The notes under the pieces were generated by a model, which saw nothing but the letters and a program-made list of their open reading frames with translations, made no database searches and was not told the DNA's origin. From CAWACC01 sp964390695 (GTDB lineage Bacteria > Chlamydiota > Chlamydiia > Chlamydiales > Parachlamydiaceae), in NCBI GenBank assembly GCA_964390695.1, contig CAYMKI010000004.1, forward strand, positions 1 to 58,238: a DNA stretch of 58,238 nucleotides, in the 5' to 3' direction. Both the position numbers and the translations under genes were made by a program. Below are positions 27,491-36,153 of the stretch, piece after piece (within the stretch, counting starts at the first letter, position 1; the number at the start of each line of letters is the position of its first letter).

Positions 27491-29116
27491 ATGCAAACTT
27501 ACGGCACAATACCTTCGAATGGATCTTCAACAGAACTGATCCTTCCCATAAATATCACATCTATAGAGCCTTGGGATGATTTTAGCCGCCTTTGCGCAGA
27601 AATTATCCAATCTACCTTAGAAAGACAACCTTCATGCTTACGAAGCGGGTTAAAAATCACCCTTGTTCTAGGAGGAGGTCTTCTCAGCTATCTAGTATGC
27701 GTGCCCTCCTTCTTGACAGCCGCAAAATTCAACCCATTTCCTGGAGCCTCTACCATCAGTTCTATAGCCACGATGGTCAACTTTGGAACTTTCGGTGCAG
27801 ACCAATACCGAGAGCTCGCCAATATCATCTTCGAAGACACCCGGAAGGTTTCAGGCAAACATTCATCCTCTGTAAAAGTCTGTCTCGTCGCCACTAGCGT
27901 AGTTTTAGCCGCGCTGTCTCGACTCCCCTATGCAGGCATCACCTTGCATGTAGCTCCCGGTATACCGCAACAGTGGCGGGTCTATCTAGCTGCTGCAGGA
28001 ATAATTGGAACGTCCAGTCCTGAGGCCGTATCCACATACCGCACCTTGACCCTGCGCGCATCAAAACCCTCGCCTGTGCCTCTTGAATTAACGGAAATTT
28101 ACTTGCAGATAGTTAAAAATAATTTCTTACACTGCTTAAAAGGAGCCAAGCTGACTTTACTTTCAGCCAGACACAGTCTAAGGCTTACTGAGCTGCAAAA
28201 ATACAAGCGCATTTTTCTGAACCAGGCGTCGAAACCCCGCGACTATTATTTAATGGCCGATTTTATCAACAGTATCGCTACCCAAGAAAATTGGCAGCAG
28301 AAACATCAAAAAAACGCGGTTAAACGGCAGCGCTTTAGCGTGCGTCATCTTACCGCCACAGCCACTACCACAGCCGCCCTATGCTCTCAATATAATAACG
28401 CCTGCCTGACAAAGCTGGCATTTGACTACTTTGCCCCTCCCCCTTCATACGACATTCTAAAATGGATAGGTGCAGCTTTATGTACTTTCACGCTGAGCTA
28501 TACCTCGCTGCTTTTAACTTATAAGTCAGCGATAAAGACCCTGGACTCGGTGTCCGCCTTATGGGGCAATAGACAGCATTATACGTTTGCCGAAACCTAT
28601 TACCCTGCCTCGGATTTTATAGGAGGGGTATTTGCCTATCTTTGGGCAGCTTGCCTCTACGGCATTATATACGAATCCACCTCAGCGACTGTCAATACTT
28701 CCAAAAATTATGGAATAGCTTTGTTTATTGGAAATTTTGCAGCAACTTTTCTTCTTATATCCTACATCATGAAAAGCGTGATCGGAAGAGGCATACAGCT
28801 GCATGCAAACAGCCGATATGCCCATCCGCAAGTTAAGGAAGCAAGCCAAGTGATACAAAAGCTAGAGGAGATGATATCCTTATTCAAAGATACGTCCGCA
28901 AGCGATTTTGCAGGCAGCCTCGCACGCTTGCATAAAGAAAATCTGCTGTCTGCAGAAACTCTTAAAACCTTATCTAAAGCTTACCCTAAATACACCCTAA
29001 AGACAATGTTCAACCTTGAAGATATTTTGAATAGCCTCAAGAAAAATTTCAATCTGAAAAACACAGAAAAACCCAATTCAAGCTTCAGCGAAGAAACTGC
29101 CTTGATTGATAGTTAA
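27491..29116 (+). CDS. Polytopic membrane protein of unknown function in the umuDC unit
   Basis: A 541-residue protein starting two bases after the umuC stop. At least five strong hydrophobic segments are visible (for example LVLGGGLLSYLVCVPSFL ~58-75, IGAALCTFTLSYTSLLLTY ~322-340, GGVFAYLWAACLYGII ~378-393, FIGNFAATFLLISYIM ~412-427), with two or three weaker ones. The C-terminal ~110 residues are soluble and helical. No family is recognised. AAAGG about ten bases upstream and the tight spacing suggest expression with umuDC, which would make it a damage-responsive membrane protein; that is inference. Confidence 0.8.
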   Translation: MQTYGTIPSNGSSTELILPINITSIEPWDDFSRLCAEIIQSTLERQPSCLRSGLKITLVLGGGLLSYLVCVPSFLTAAKFNPFPGASTISSIATMVNFGTFGADQYRELANIIFEDTRKVSGKHSSSVKVCLVATSVVLAALSRLPYAGITLHVAPGIPQQWRVYLAAAGIIGTSSPEAVSTYRTLTLRASKPSPVPLELTEIYLQIVKNNFLHCLKGAKLTLLSARHSLRLTELQKYKRIFLNQASKPRDYYLMADFINSIATQENWQQKHQKNAVKRQRFSVRHLTATATTTAALCSQYNNACLTKLAFDYFAPPPSYDILKWIGAALCTFTLSYTSLLLTYKSAIKTLDSVSALWGNRQHYTFAETYYPASDFIGGVFAYLWAACLYGIIYESTSATVNTSKNYGIALFIGNFAATFLLISYIMKSVIGRGIQLHANSRYAHPQVKEASQVIQKLEEMISLFKDTSASDFAGSLARLHKENLLSAETLKTLSKAYPKYTLKTMFNLEDILNSLKKNFNLKNTEKPNSSFSEETALIDS

Positions 29117-29120
29117 TGAA

Positions 29121-29306
29121 CCTCTTGCAAAATTAATCTCCTCGCCCCTGCCCTTGCCATGGCGCCCTTACCTATGCCAAAATTGTTTTAAATCCCTTAT
29201 CCTAATCCCGATTAAAAGGGTTTGCACCACTGAGATCATCGAGATTAGAGTGAAAAGATTTGAACCACCGAGTGCAGTGAGGGCAGTGAGGCAAGAGTGA
29301 GTACAT
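29121..29306 (+). repeat. Degenerate half copy of the palindromic repeat element
   Basis: From 29121 (CCTCTTGCAAAATTAATCTC) the sequence follows one arm of the 38448-39731 element: the CCCTTGCC stretch, CAAAATTGTTTTAAATCCCT, CTTATCCTAATCCCGA, then one or two of the tandem units around TTTGAACCACCGAGTGCAGT and GAGGGCAGTGAG. It has no inverted partner nearby and no coding content. Confidence 0.6.
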
Positions 29307-29354
29307 AATAGTGGTTTTTAATTTATTATTTCTGGAGTACTAAAAACCACTATT
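29307..29354 (-). terminator. 14-bp inverted repeat at the end of the truncated gene
   Basis: AATAGTGGTTTTTA (29307-29320) and its perfect complement at 29341-29354 flank a 20-base loop and overlap the stop of the minus-strand gene ending at 29340. No U-run follows, so termination strength is doubtful. Confidence 0.35.
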
Positions 29355-29726
29355 CTGAGCAGCCAACCTGGCAATTTCGATAAGAGCTTGTTGACCTGCG
29401 GGTGTTAACTGAATTTCAGCTTGAAATTGATTTTGCAGTTCTTGTAACATAGCCTGTTCAGATATGGTATGGGCTTCGGAATCTTGAGCAGGAGGAGCAT
29501 ATTGCGCCATTTCTTGGTGTTTTTCATGCCTTTCTTCTACAATCTTCGTTTGGTTAGCGATATACCGCTCTCTTTCTTGAAGAGTAAAATTATTTAATTC
29601 TTTAATCTTCGCGGCAACTCGACCTAAAATGATAGTTTTAAATTCAGTGTAATTTTCGGCTCTTTGAACGCACAAATCAGGATTATCTATAATTTCTTTT
29701 ATGTCGGTAATTCGATTTTTTGTAAC
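29340..29726 (-). pseudogene. Small protein gene truncated at its 5' end by a MITE
   Basis: The minus-strand frame ends at TAG 29340 and is open up to the boundary of the element at 29727, where the element's own end supplies an in-frame TAG. The visible product (ITDIKEIIDNPDLC, then ERERYIANQTKIVEERHEKH, then LTPAGQQALIEIARLAAQN) is a charged helical protein of ~129 residues without a good start; the only candidate is a TTG at 29675 giving 111 residues. It looks like the C-terminal part of a gene broken by insertion. The family is unknown. Confidence 0.55.
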
Positions 29727-30072
29727 TATTCAGCACTGTAAAGGGTCATAATTATGAACCACAGAGCTCACAGAGGGCACAGAGGGGATTAAAACAGCAA
29801 ATGAGTGTCTCACAGAACGAGACAGTTGCTTTCAGCACCTTCTAACGTGAAATAACTTGGATCTTAGTTTTATATTTCAAACACAGATTTGCAGAGTCGC
29901 TGATGTACAGAGGGTTTTGCTCTTGTCAAAGCCTTAATTTTAACTCCGCGTCTTTGAACTCATTTGCGCTATGAGCCATAGTAAACATATTAAATTACTT
30001 TCTTGCAGTTTAAATCCCCTCTGTGCCCTCTGTGGTTCATAATTAAGTCCCTTTATAGTGCTGAATAGTTAC
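29727..30072. mobile_element. MITE-like element with ~65-bp terminal inverted repeats
   Basis: Ends at 29727 and 30072 read inward GTAACTATTCAGCACTGTAA and GTAACTATTCAGCACTATAA, and similarity continues through AATTATGAACCACAGAG and GGGCACAGAGGGGATT for about 65 bases on each side. The ~215-base interior has no gene. A degenerate copy lies at 42732-42903 and an end fragment near 39246-39262. This copy interrupts the gene ending at 29340. Confidence 0.75.
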
Positions 30073-30118
30073 CACATTTATGAAAGAAGTTTTTTTTCAA
30101 CTAAAAATAGCCGCACTC

Positions 30119-30138
30119 GGCCAAGTCGTGACTTGGCC
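30119..30138 (-). terminator. Hairpin after the 240-residue protein gene
   Basis: A 9-bp perfect palindrome GGCCAAGTC/GACTTGGCC with a two-base centre lies 30 bases after the stop at 30168; in the minus direction a T5 run follows about ten bases later. It may be a weak intrinsic terminator. Confidence 0.4.
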
Positions 30139-30167
30139 AAGGCGCTTAGCATTTCAATTGACAACAT

Positions 30168-30890
30168 TTACCCACACCGAGGTTCCTGTAGGCGGCTCTT
30201 CAGTTGGTAAAATCTTTGTCGACGGTCTTTTTTGTTTTCCTCTATTTTTTCCTCACCCAAACCCTCTAATTTTTTATTCCGTAATGCAACACCTTCTCGT
30301 GACTTCAGGATGATATTTTTTTGCTCGAGATCGAGATTCAAGAACCAAAACTCTTTTTCTAAATCAGATAAGGGCATGTGGAGAGCTTTAGCTTTCTGAA
30401 ATAAAGGTAAATCAAGGAGTGAAATATCCCTATTGAGAGCCTCATCGACAGCCTCTAAGTCCACAAATCCGTCAAATTCAGGTTCTAGATACATATTCAT
30501 TTTATCAAAGGCAACAGTTACCTGCCCTTTAACATAATTTTTGGGTGAACTTAAAATAAATGCTTTTGCATTCATATCACAGGCACCTCCAACACCAGGA
30601 AAAGTCAATTCTACGACCTTCACTTTTATTTCAGACGGCGTAGAAAGCAGTTCTTTTAAGCAATAGTCTCTTCCCGATCCGGGCAAGATAATGTAAATCA
30701 AATAGACGTTTCTATCTTTAAGATTTATGGTTGAACTAATGTATTCTTCGGTTCGGTTAGTGATCAACGTATTTTTTACCAACTCCGTCAGATCAGACGC
30801 TTCTTTAATTTCAAAGACATGACCCCATTTCATGTCCTCTCGGTATTTTATAAAACAATCACCGTGGTAGCTGCTAACGCCTATAGACAT
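30168..30890 (-). CDS. Hypothetical protein, 240 residues
   Basis: A soluble protein beginning at ATG 30890 with AAGGAG upstream. It has no signal peptide or membrane helix. Cys residues occur in SYHGDCFIKY, GRDYCLKEL and GVGGACDMNAK. The C-terminal ~50 residues are highly charged (EGLGEEKIEENKKDRRQRFY). I recognise no domain. It lies between two repeat elements, upstream of the truncated gene on the same strand and divergent from the 891-residue protein gene. Confidence 0.65.
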   Translation of the reverse strand: MSIGVSSYHGDCFIKYREDMKWGHVFEIKEASDLTELVKNTLITNRTEEYISSTINLKDRNVYLIYIILPGSGRDYCLKELLSTPSEIKVKVVELTFPGVGGACDMNAKAFILSSPKNYVKGQVTVAFDKMNMYLEPEFDGFVDLEAVDEALNRDISLLDLPLFQKAKALHMPLSDLEKEFWFLNLDLEQKNIILKSREGVALRNKKLEGLGEEKIEENKKDRRQRFYQLKSRLQEPRCG

Positions 30891-31066
30891 AAAAAACTCC
30901 TTACTTATTGAGGTAGTAATAGGGACGATATCACGAAAATTGAAAAAGAATCAAGGCAACTTATAGAAGCTAAAACATGGAAAATATTCCATTAAATTAC
31001 ATCCCTCAAAAAGGTTAAAATTAAAATTCACACAACAACAAAAAACAAACCTAATATTTAACTATT

Positions 31067-31096
31067 TTGTTTAAATCTAATAATTAATGTTATAAT
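31067..31096 (+). promoter_or_regulatory. Promoter of the 891-residue protein gene
   Basis: TTGTTT (31067-31072) and a consensus TATAAT (31091-31096) are 18 bp apart; the ATG is at 31125, with AGGAG at 31115-31119. Confidence 0.5.
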
Positions 31097-31124
31097 AAAA
31101 TCAACAGATTTAACAGGAGTTTAT

Positions 31125-33800
31125 ATGGAATTCATGTCATCCATCTATAAATCCGTGTTTTCAAAAAAATTGCAATTAAATCCTAAAGAACATATTAAAG
31201 CCAAGGCAAATATTTATTTTATTAACGAACAATTAAAAACCAACAAACTAGCTTTTGCATTTTTTTTGGATAATTATAAACCTTTAAATAAACAGGCAGG
31301 GGCAGACATAGCTTCTTTAAAAAAGTATGAGTGGTTTGCAGGCTCATTGACTGCCGAACAGTTTGCTACAAGCCTGCATGAGTTTCTCCAATCTTCACAT
31401 GCAGAAAATTTAACCCCTGAGCTCCGACAAAAAATCAAAAAATTTGCAAGTGATTTGCAACAATCCGAAGAACAGGGATACAGGGTGGATTTAATTCGAT
31501 CTACCGATCTGAAACTCATTTTTCTCATATTGACAGGAATACCTATTGGAGGACAGATAGATGTTAACCAAGAGGATATTAAACCTATCACCCAATACAC
31601 CCTGAATCAGTTGCAGGGATTGAAGCCAGGGGAAAAAAGGAACTATTTAGCAGGGAATTTATTTCATGAAACCCGATTATCGGTAGAAAAAAAAGAGGCG
31701 GGATGGGAGGTGGTTTATTTCGACTCCAATTCCTCTCAATGTAAGATTTTTGCAAGTAAAGATCCGAGCCCCTTGCTCGATCCACCATTTTGGGACAAGG
31801 TATACTCTTTGAAATTTAAGCCCGACAGCCTTTCTGACTTGACAAAACATTTAGAGAGTCACTTAGATCCAGTCGATGTCCCGAGAAATGAAATACGCGT
31901 CCAAAATAAGAATACCTGCCATTTTAGGGGGCTTCTGGCTGCCTTGAAACATGAATGCCTAGTAAATTTACCTATGGATCCTGAAGAAGGTTTACGGGAT
32001 TGGAAAGCTTTTAAGATTGCCTTTGGGAATTACCTAATGCAAAATCCAAACCTTAACTCTAAGATCAAGATCTTAGCTTCAGATCAGCAAGACATAAGAA
32101 GCCGCAAAACAGAATTGACAAAGCTTCATCAAGACATGATTAGAAAAGGTCGAGGGGAAGAAAGCATTAAGGCATATCTTTCTGCGCTTCATATTTTAGG
32201 CTCAAAAGGAGAAGATACACAGCCCGGATTATCTCAAATGAAAATACTTGAAGAACTGGATGATGATTTTAAGCGTTATATGAGAAAAAATGTAATACAC
32301 TTAGAAGAAATTGAACCGCGTCTAAAAGCTCTGAATAATCCCTGTATAAACTATACCATGGAAATATTTATCAAAGACTTTAGAGTTGAACAAAAAGAAA
32401 GTGAATCGAAACTCGATGAGGCGCTATCTAAAGCACGCGAGGAGCTACATCCTATTATTCAAGGTATCAAGGACCTGGGAATTTTTAAAACGGAAGAAAC
32501 AGACGCAAAATTTATACCTGTGAGCAAAGAAAAATTGCGGGGGTGGCTGAATACAGTCGCCAAGGAGCCAAAGCTTCTGACTAATCTAGATCAAAAGCCT
32601 TTTTTTGCTAAGTTTTTAGTCCAAGGTATATATGTGGGCGAGGCGGCCAAAGTCATTGAGCTGTATGAGCAAATGGATCCCATAGATAAGAAGGCATTGC
32701 TAATGGCCGAAGATCTCGCATATTTTATCCCGTTTTTTGGAGGCAATATTTCTGAATCCGTATTCGACATCTACTATGCCATGCCTAGTCATCCCTTAAT
32801 GGAACCCTTAAAAAATCCTCTATTCGAAAAGGCCGTCTCAACATCTTCATTACAAAATATATACCTACTAGAAAAATTTCATAAGGGGCGGATGCCCCTG
32901 CTATTCGGGTCAGATGCAATAAGACCTAACGAAGAACAAATAGAGGCGTTTTTTTCAGTGGTAAAAGAAGAAGACCTCAAGCTCAGCCCATCGCTGCGGA
33001 CTAAAGTGAAGAGCTTCCTTTATATCTTAATGCATCAGGCAATCAAATCCGGGGAAATAGAAATATTACTTAAGAAGGTGCCAAAGTTTCTTTATGTTGT
33101 GATCAGTGATTTTAAGTCACAGCGTTTCGATATTAAGTTGCGAAATGAAGATGCTTTAAATAAACTGGAATTTTTTCAGGCTTCTCAAAAAAATGAGGTA
33201 AAGCTCGTTGATTTAAGGGAAGCAATCACCTTGAACCAATATAGTTTCAAACAGTTTGATAAGTTACTGGATCCGGCAAGATCTCTAGAAATCACAAGTC
33301 GTCCTGAGTTCGAGTTTTATATAGATGTAACTCCTGAGGATGTCGCTTCGCTGCAGAAGATTTTACTCAAGAGCAAATCTAAAGAATTCGATGCTTTGAT
33401 CATATCCAACTTTTTGCAGAGCGGATTGGCTTCAAGAGATAAAAACTGCGTTGTTCAATTTTTAAAATTTTGTTGTGAGCACAAAAGGGATAACCTAATC
33501 CTTGAATTATCAAATCCTGGATATATTCCAGAGAAGAACCGTCTGTTTATCTTAGAATGTATTTTAGATGAACCTGCATTTTTTGATGATGAGCTAATAG
33601 AGAGAATAATATACATGAACTTACCATTTTTAAAAGAGGAAACATTGCATAAGATCGATAGCTTTGTTGCGAAAACAAATAAAAAAGAATTTAATTTAGA
33701 ATCAGAGGTATTAATGACCTTGCCTGAAGAGATCCTAAAAAAATACCCTGACAGCCTGCTAGTCAAAAAATGCCAGTCGTTCTTGCCGAAAAAATTGTAA
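31125..33800 (+). CDS. 891-residue protein with a predicted cysteine-peptidase-like domain
   Basis: Residues ~165-290 carry an ordered set His181, Asp200, Gln260 and Cys265 (GNLFHETRL, VVYFDSNSS, VQNKNTCHFRGLLAA). The order His-Asp-Gln-Cys is that of CE-clan cysteine peptidases (Ulp1/YopJ/ChlaDub type), though Gln-to-Cys is five residues here. A region of the 3210-residue giant at 44632-54264 has the same order, near-identical His-to-acid/amide spacing and a shared LKxGEK segment before it. The remaining ~600 residues are helical and charged, without recognised motifs, signal peptide or membrane helix. Deconjugation of host ubiquitin-like proteins is a reasonable hypothesis only. Confidence 0.75.
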   Translation: MEFMSSIYKSVFSKKLQLNPKEHIKAKANIYFINEQLKTNKLAFAFFLDNYKPLNKQAGADIASLKKYEWFAGSLTAEQFATSLHEFLQSSHAENLTPELRQKIKKFASDLQQSEEQGYRVDLIRSTDLKLIFLILTGIPIGGQIDVNQEDIKPITQYTLNQLQGLKPGEKRNYLAGNLFHETRLSVEKKEAGWEVVYFDSNSSQCKIFASKDPSPLLDPPFWDKVYSLKFKPDSLSDLTKHLESHLDPVDVPRNEIRVQNKNTCHFRGLLAALKHECLVNLPMDPEEGLRDWKAFKIAFGNYLMQNPNLNSKIKILASDQQDIRSRKTELTKLHQDMIRKGRGEESIKAYLSALHILGSKGEDTQPGLSQMKILEELDDDFKRYMRKNVIHLEEIEPRLKALNNPCINYTMEIFIKDFRVEQKESESKLDEALSKAREELHPIIQGIKDLGIFKTEETDAKFIPVSKEKLRGWLNTVAKEPKLLTNLDQKPFFAKFLVQGIYVGEAAKVIELYEQMDPIDKKALLMAEDLAYFIPFFGGNISESVFDIYYAMPSHPLMEPLKNPLFEKAVSTSSLQNIYLLEKFHKGRMPLLFGSDAIRPNEEQIEAFFSVVKEEDLKLSPSLRTKVKSFLYILMHQAIKSGEIEILLKKVPKFLYVVISDFKSQRFDIKLRNEDALNKLEFFQASQKNEVKLVDLREAITLNQYSFKQFDKLLDPARSLEITSRPEFEFYIDVTPEDVASLQKILLKSKSKEFDALIISNFLQSGLASRDKNCVVQFLKFCCEHKRDNLILELSNPGYIPEKNRLFILECILDEPAFFDDELIERIIYMNLPFLKEETLHKIDSFVAKTNKKEFNLESEVLMTLPEEILKKYPDSLLVKKCQSFLPKKL

Positions 33801-34178
33801 GCGATTCAAGCTATAGGTTTTAAACTACATTCTACTTTTAAAACAACGCTTTGTATCTAATTAACAATCAATGAGATAACACCACAGTGGGAAGTGTTGA
33901 AAAAACGCATATATTCAAAATTATATTTACAAAACTTAAACACAATTTGTGTGTATATTATAAATACTAATTGATTATCCTGTTTATCCTACCTACCCTG
34001 TTTTATTTATATCTCAGATGAAATTACTGTAGATGATATACACACAACCAACACCCAGCATATATATATATGAAAAAAAATCATGATTAATACATGATTA
34101 ATACATTGCACGTTTATTTATCTTTTATTAAAATCTATTTCCATATAACAATCATACAAAAAAAACAAGGAAGTTTAA
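33801..34178 (+). promoter_or_regulatory. AT-rich intergenic region with promoter of the MORN-like gene
   Basis: No gene is seen in these 378 bases. TTGCAC (34106-34111) and TAAAAT (34129-34134) are 17 bp apart and 45 bases before the ATG, a likely promoter. Immediately upstream is a direct repeat of ATGATTAATAC (34083-34104) and an AT alternating tract (about 34057-34072). AAGGAAG precedes the start codon. Confidence 0.5.
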
Positions 34179-35120
34179 ATGACATCAGCAGTCAATAATT
34201 TTAATAACAATTCCTCAACTCAATTATCAAACGGCACCACCAGCACCACTCCCATGGCAAATCGCCCTTTGAATCAAAGAATCCAACAAAGCGTCAATTC
34301 CAAAAAAAGACGACAGACTCATTCGGCCAAAAATGCTCATCAGCCCGCTTCTAAAAAAAGAAAAGTCACCTTGACGTCGCAAAAAGATGGATGTGTTTGT
34401 ATGTCCAAAGAAACTCCTCAAGGAAAAGTTGATCTTACCTATAGAACTATCCGTGGGATTCCCCAAGGCCCAGCCATAGAGGTTAGCACGAAAGGAATAA
34501 AGCAATTTAATTTTATTAACGGAGTAAGACAGGGTCAAGCCGTCCTAACAAGCAAAGACGGGGTTGTTCATTTTGTTAATTATAATAAGAACAAGCTCGA
34601 GGGTTATGCCATTATCATACTTAAAAACAAAAACACTGTTAACTGTATGTACCAAAACGGATCCCCAAACGGGCCTGCCACAGAAATCATTTCACCAACA
34701 GAAAGAATAGTCTTTAATTTTGCAAACGGACAGAGAGAAGGTGAAGCCACTCGCTATAAAGACCAAACTGTCACCACTTTTTCTTATGTAAACAACGCTC
34801 CTCACGGGATAGCTAAGCTGGTGCATCCAGATGGAGATACAGAAACATATACCTATCAACATGGCATATTAGAAGGGCCTGCCACAATTGTCAAAAACGG
34901 AGAGTACAAAATAGAGTGCCATTATTCGCAAAATCTACTCCATGGGACTTTTGTTAAAACCTTTGATTACGGCTACATTGAGACTAGCCATTACGTGCAC
35001 GGCGTCTTAGAACAGCAAACTATCCCACCCATGGTGGAGTTTGATTTTACAAAGCCTCAGGAAGAGTTTGTATGGAACGATTCTGATATTGATGCCTTCA
35101 ATGCGATTTTTTTTGTTTAG
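34179..35120 (+). CDS. MORN-like repeat protein with a bipartite NLS-like signal
   Basis: A 313-residue protein. Residues 1-40 are Asn/Ser/Thr-rich. Residues 42-45 (KKRR) and 59-62 (KKRK) form a bipartite nuclear-localisation-like signal with a 13-residue linker; the second part reads SKKRKV, very like the SV40 NLS. Residues ~75-285 are about eight MORN-like or YwqK-like beta-hairpin repeats, each with a short hydrophobic strand and G-x-(A/G) turns (INGVRQGQAVL, NGQREGEATRY, NNAPHGIAKLV, QHGILEGPATI). The tail is acidic and aromatic. MORN-like repeats mediate membrane or protein contacts. A host-nucleus-targeted effector is suggested but not shown. It is transcribed from its own promoter. Confidence 0.82.
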   Translation: MTSAVNNFNNNSSTQLSNGTTSTTPMANRPLNQRIQQSVNSKKRRQTHSAKNAHQPASKKRKVTLTSQKDGCVCMSKETPQGKVDLTYRTIRGIPQGPAIEVSTKGIKQFNFINGVRQGQAVLTSKDGVVHFVNYNKNKLEGYAIIILKNKNTVNCMYQNGSPNGPATEIISPTERIVFNFANGQREGEATRYKDQTVTTFSYVNNAPHGIAKLVHPDGDTETYTYQHGILEGPATIVKNGEYKIECHYSQNLLHGTFVKTFDYGYIETSHYVHGVLEQQTIPPMVEFDFTKPQEEFVWNDSDIDAFNAIFFV

Positions 35121-35132
35121 GATCCAACCCCC

Positions 35133-36029
35133 TCAGCGTCTCGGGTGGTATTTATCAAACGACTCTATTAAACGCTTATTGGAAAGGTGAGTGTATCTAT
35201 CTGTGCTGCTAATATGAGCATGGCCGAGCATTTCCTGGATAACGCGCAAATCGGCGCCGTTGTCCAGGAGGTGCGTAGCAAATGAATGCCGCAGCGTATG
35301 AGGAGAGATGGATTTGACAATATGAGCTTTTCCGGCATAGTGCTTGACGATGCGCCATACGGCAACCCTGTCTAAGGGTTCACCCGAACGACTCACAAAG
35401 AGGAACGGCAGTTCCTGATCAGGTAAAAATCTATCATACGATAGATAGCGGTCAATGGCTGAAATGGCCTGCCTGCCGATAGGCACCACTCTATCTTTGC
35501 CGCCTTTTCCTCTTACTCTGACAAAATGATCATCCACATCATATAGGCTTAAATGACACAATTCCGATACGCGTACCCCGGTGCTATACAATACTTCCAA
35601 GATGGCTTGATCTCGGGCGCCTCGCCAAGTACTCGGATCTGGCTGCTGCAGTAAAAGATCGACTTCCGTGGAAGTTAAGATATCGGGAATCAACTGCCAA
35701 AGTTTAGGTGTATCTAAATAAAGCGTTATATTTTTAGTTAGATAATTCTCTTTCTTCAAAAATTTGAAGAATATTTTTAAGGTAATCAGTGCTCGGCAAA
35801 CGCTGGTGCTGGCATAATTATGCATCTTTAATTGAGACAAATAGGACACAATGAGCTGTTCATCGATAGCAGTAAAACTGGTAACTTGCAGGCTCTCTAA
35901 AAAGGAAATAAAGGAGCTAAGATCTCGAAAATATGCCTCCAGAGTATTTCCAGACAAGCCTTTTTCGGAAGCTAAAAAAGACATGAACTCTTTTTTTATC
36001 ACATCAAAATGTTGGCATAGATCTTGCAT
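35133..36029 (-). CDS. xerD: Site-specific tyrosine recombinase XerD/XerC family
   Basis: A 298-residue recombinase that would resolve chromosome dimers at dif with its partner. Catalytic residues are visible: Arg153 (STGVRVSEL), Lys175 or Lys178 (RGKGGKDR), His244 and Arg247 (HTLRHSFATH), His270 (LGHAHISS) and Tyr279 (TDRYTHL). The length and N-terminal SAM-like domain are normal. The XerD rather than XerC assignment is by general resemblance and could be wrong. Transcribed towards the MORN-like gene, ending 12 bases from it, and divergent from a 31-codon basic gene. Confidence 0.9.
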   Translation of the reverse strand: MQDLCQHFDVIKKEFMSFLASEKGLSGNTLEAYFRDLSSFISFLESLQVTSFTAIDEQLIVSYLSQLKMHNYASTSVCRALITLKIFFKFLKKENYLTKNITLYLDTPKLWQLIPDILTSTEVDLLLQQPDPSTWRGARDQAILEVLYSTGVRVSELCHLSLYDVDDHFVRVRGKGGKDRVVPIGRQAISAIDRYLSYDRFLPDQELPFLFVSRSGEPLDRVAVWRIVKHYAGKAHIVKSISPHTLRHSFATHLLDNGADLRVIQEMLGHAHISSTDRYTHLSNKRLIESFDKYHPRR

Positions 36030-36057
36030 ACTATCAACCAGAATCTAGGAGGCTATT

Positions 36058-36153
36058 ATGGGAAACAGACGTTGGAGAAGGCAGAGCGAACAGCGCAGAA
36101 AACACACCAAAACACCTCCGCTGGTCTATGTCCCGGTCAAAAAAATCAAGTAG
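36058..36153 (+). CDS. 31-residue highly basic small protein
   Basis: A short gene with a perfect AGGAGG six bases before ATG 36058. The product starts MGNRRWRRQSEQRRKHTK and ends in PLVYVPVKKIK; about 13 of 31 residues are Arg, Lys or His. It lies divergent from xerD with only 28 bases between the start codons, and its last eight bases overlap the end of the convergent CxxC-protein gene. The ribosome site and the amino-acid bias favour a real gene, possibly a nucleic-acid-binding or ribosome-associated peptide; function is unknown. Confidence 0.6.
   Translation: MGNRRWRRQSEQRRKHTKTPPLVYVPVKKIK

Noticed and set aside
30080..30313. 77-codon plus-strand frame
   Set aside because: Overlaps the end of the well-supported minus-strand 240-residue protein gene and includes its hairpin; Phe/Pro-rich shadow.
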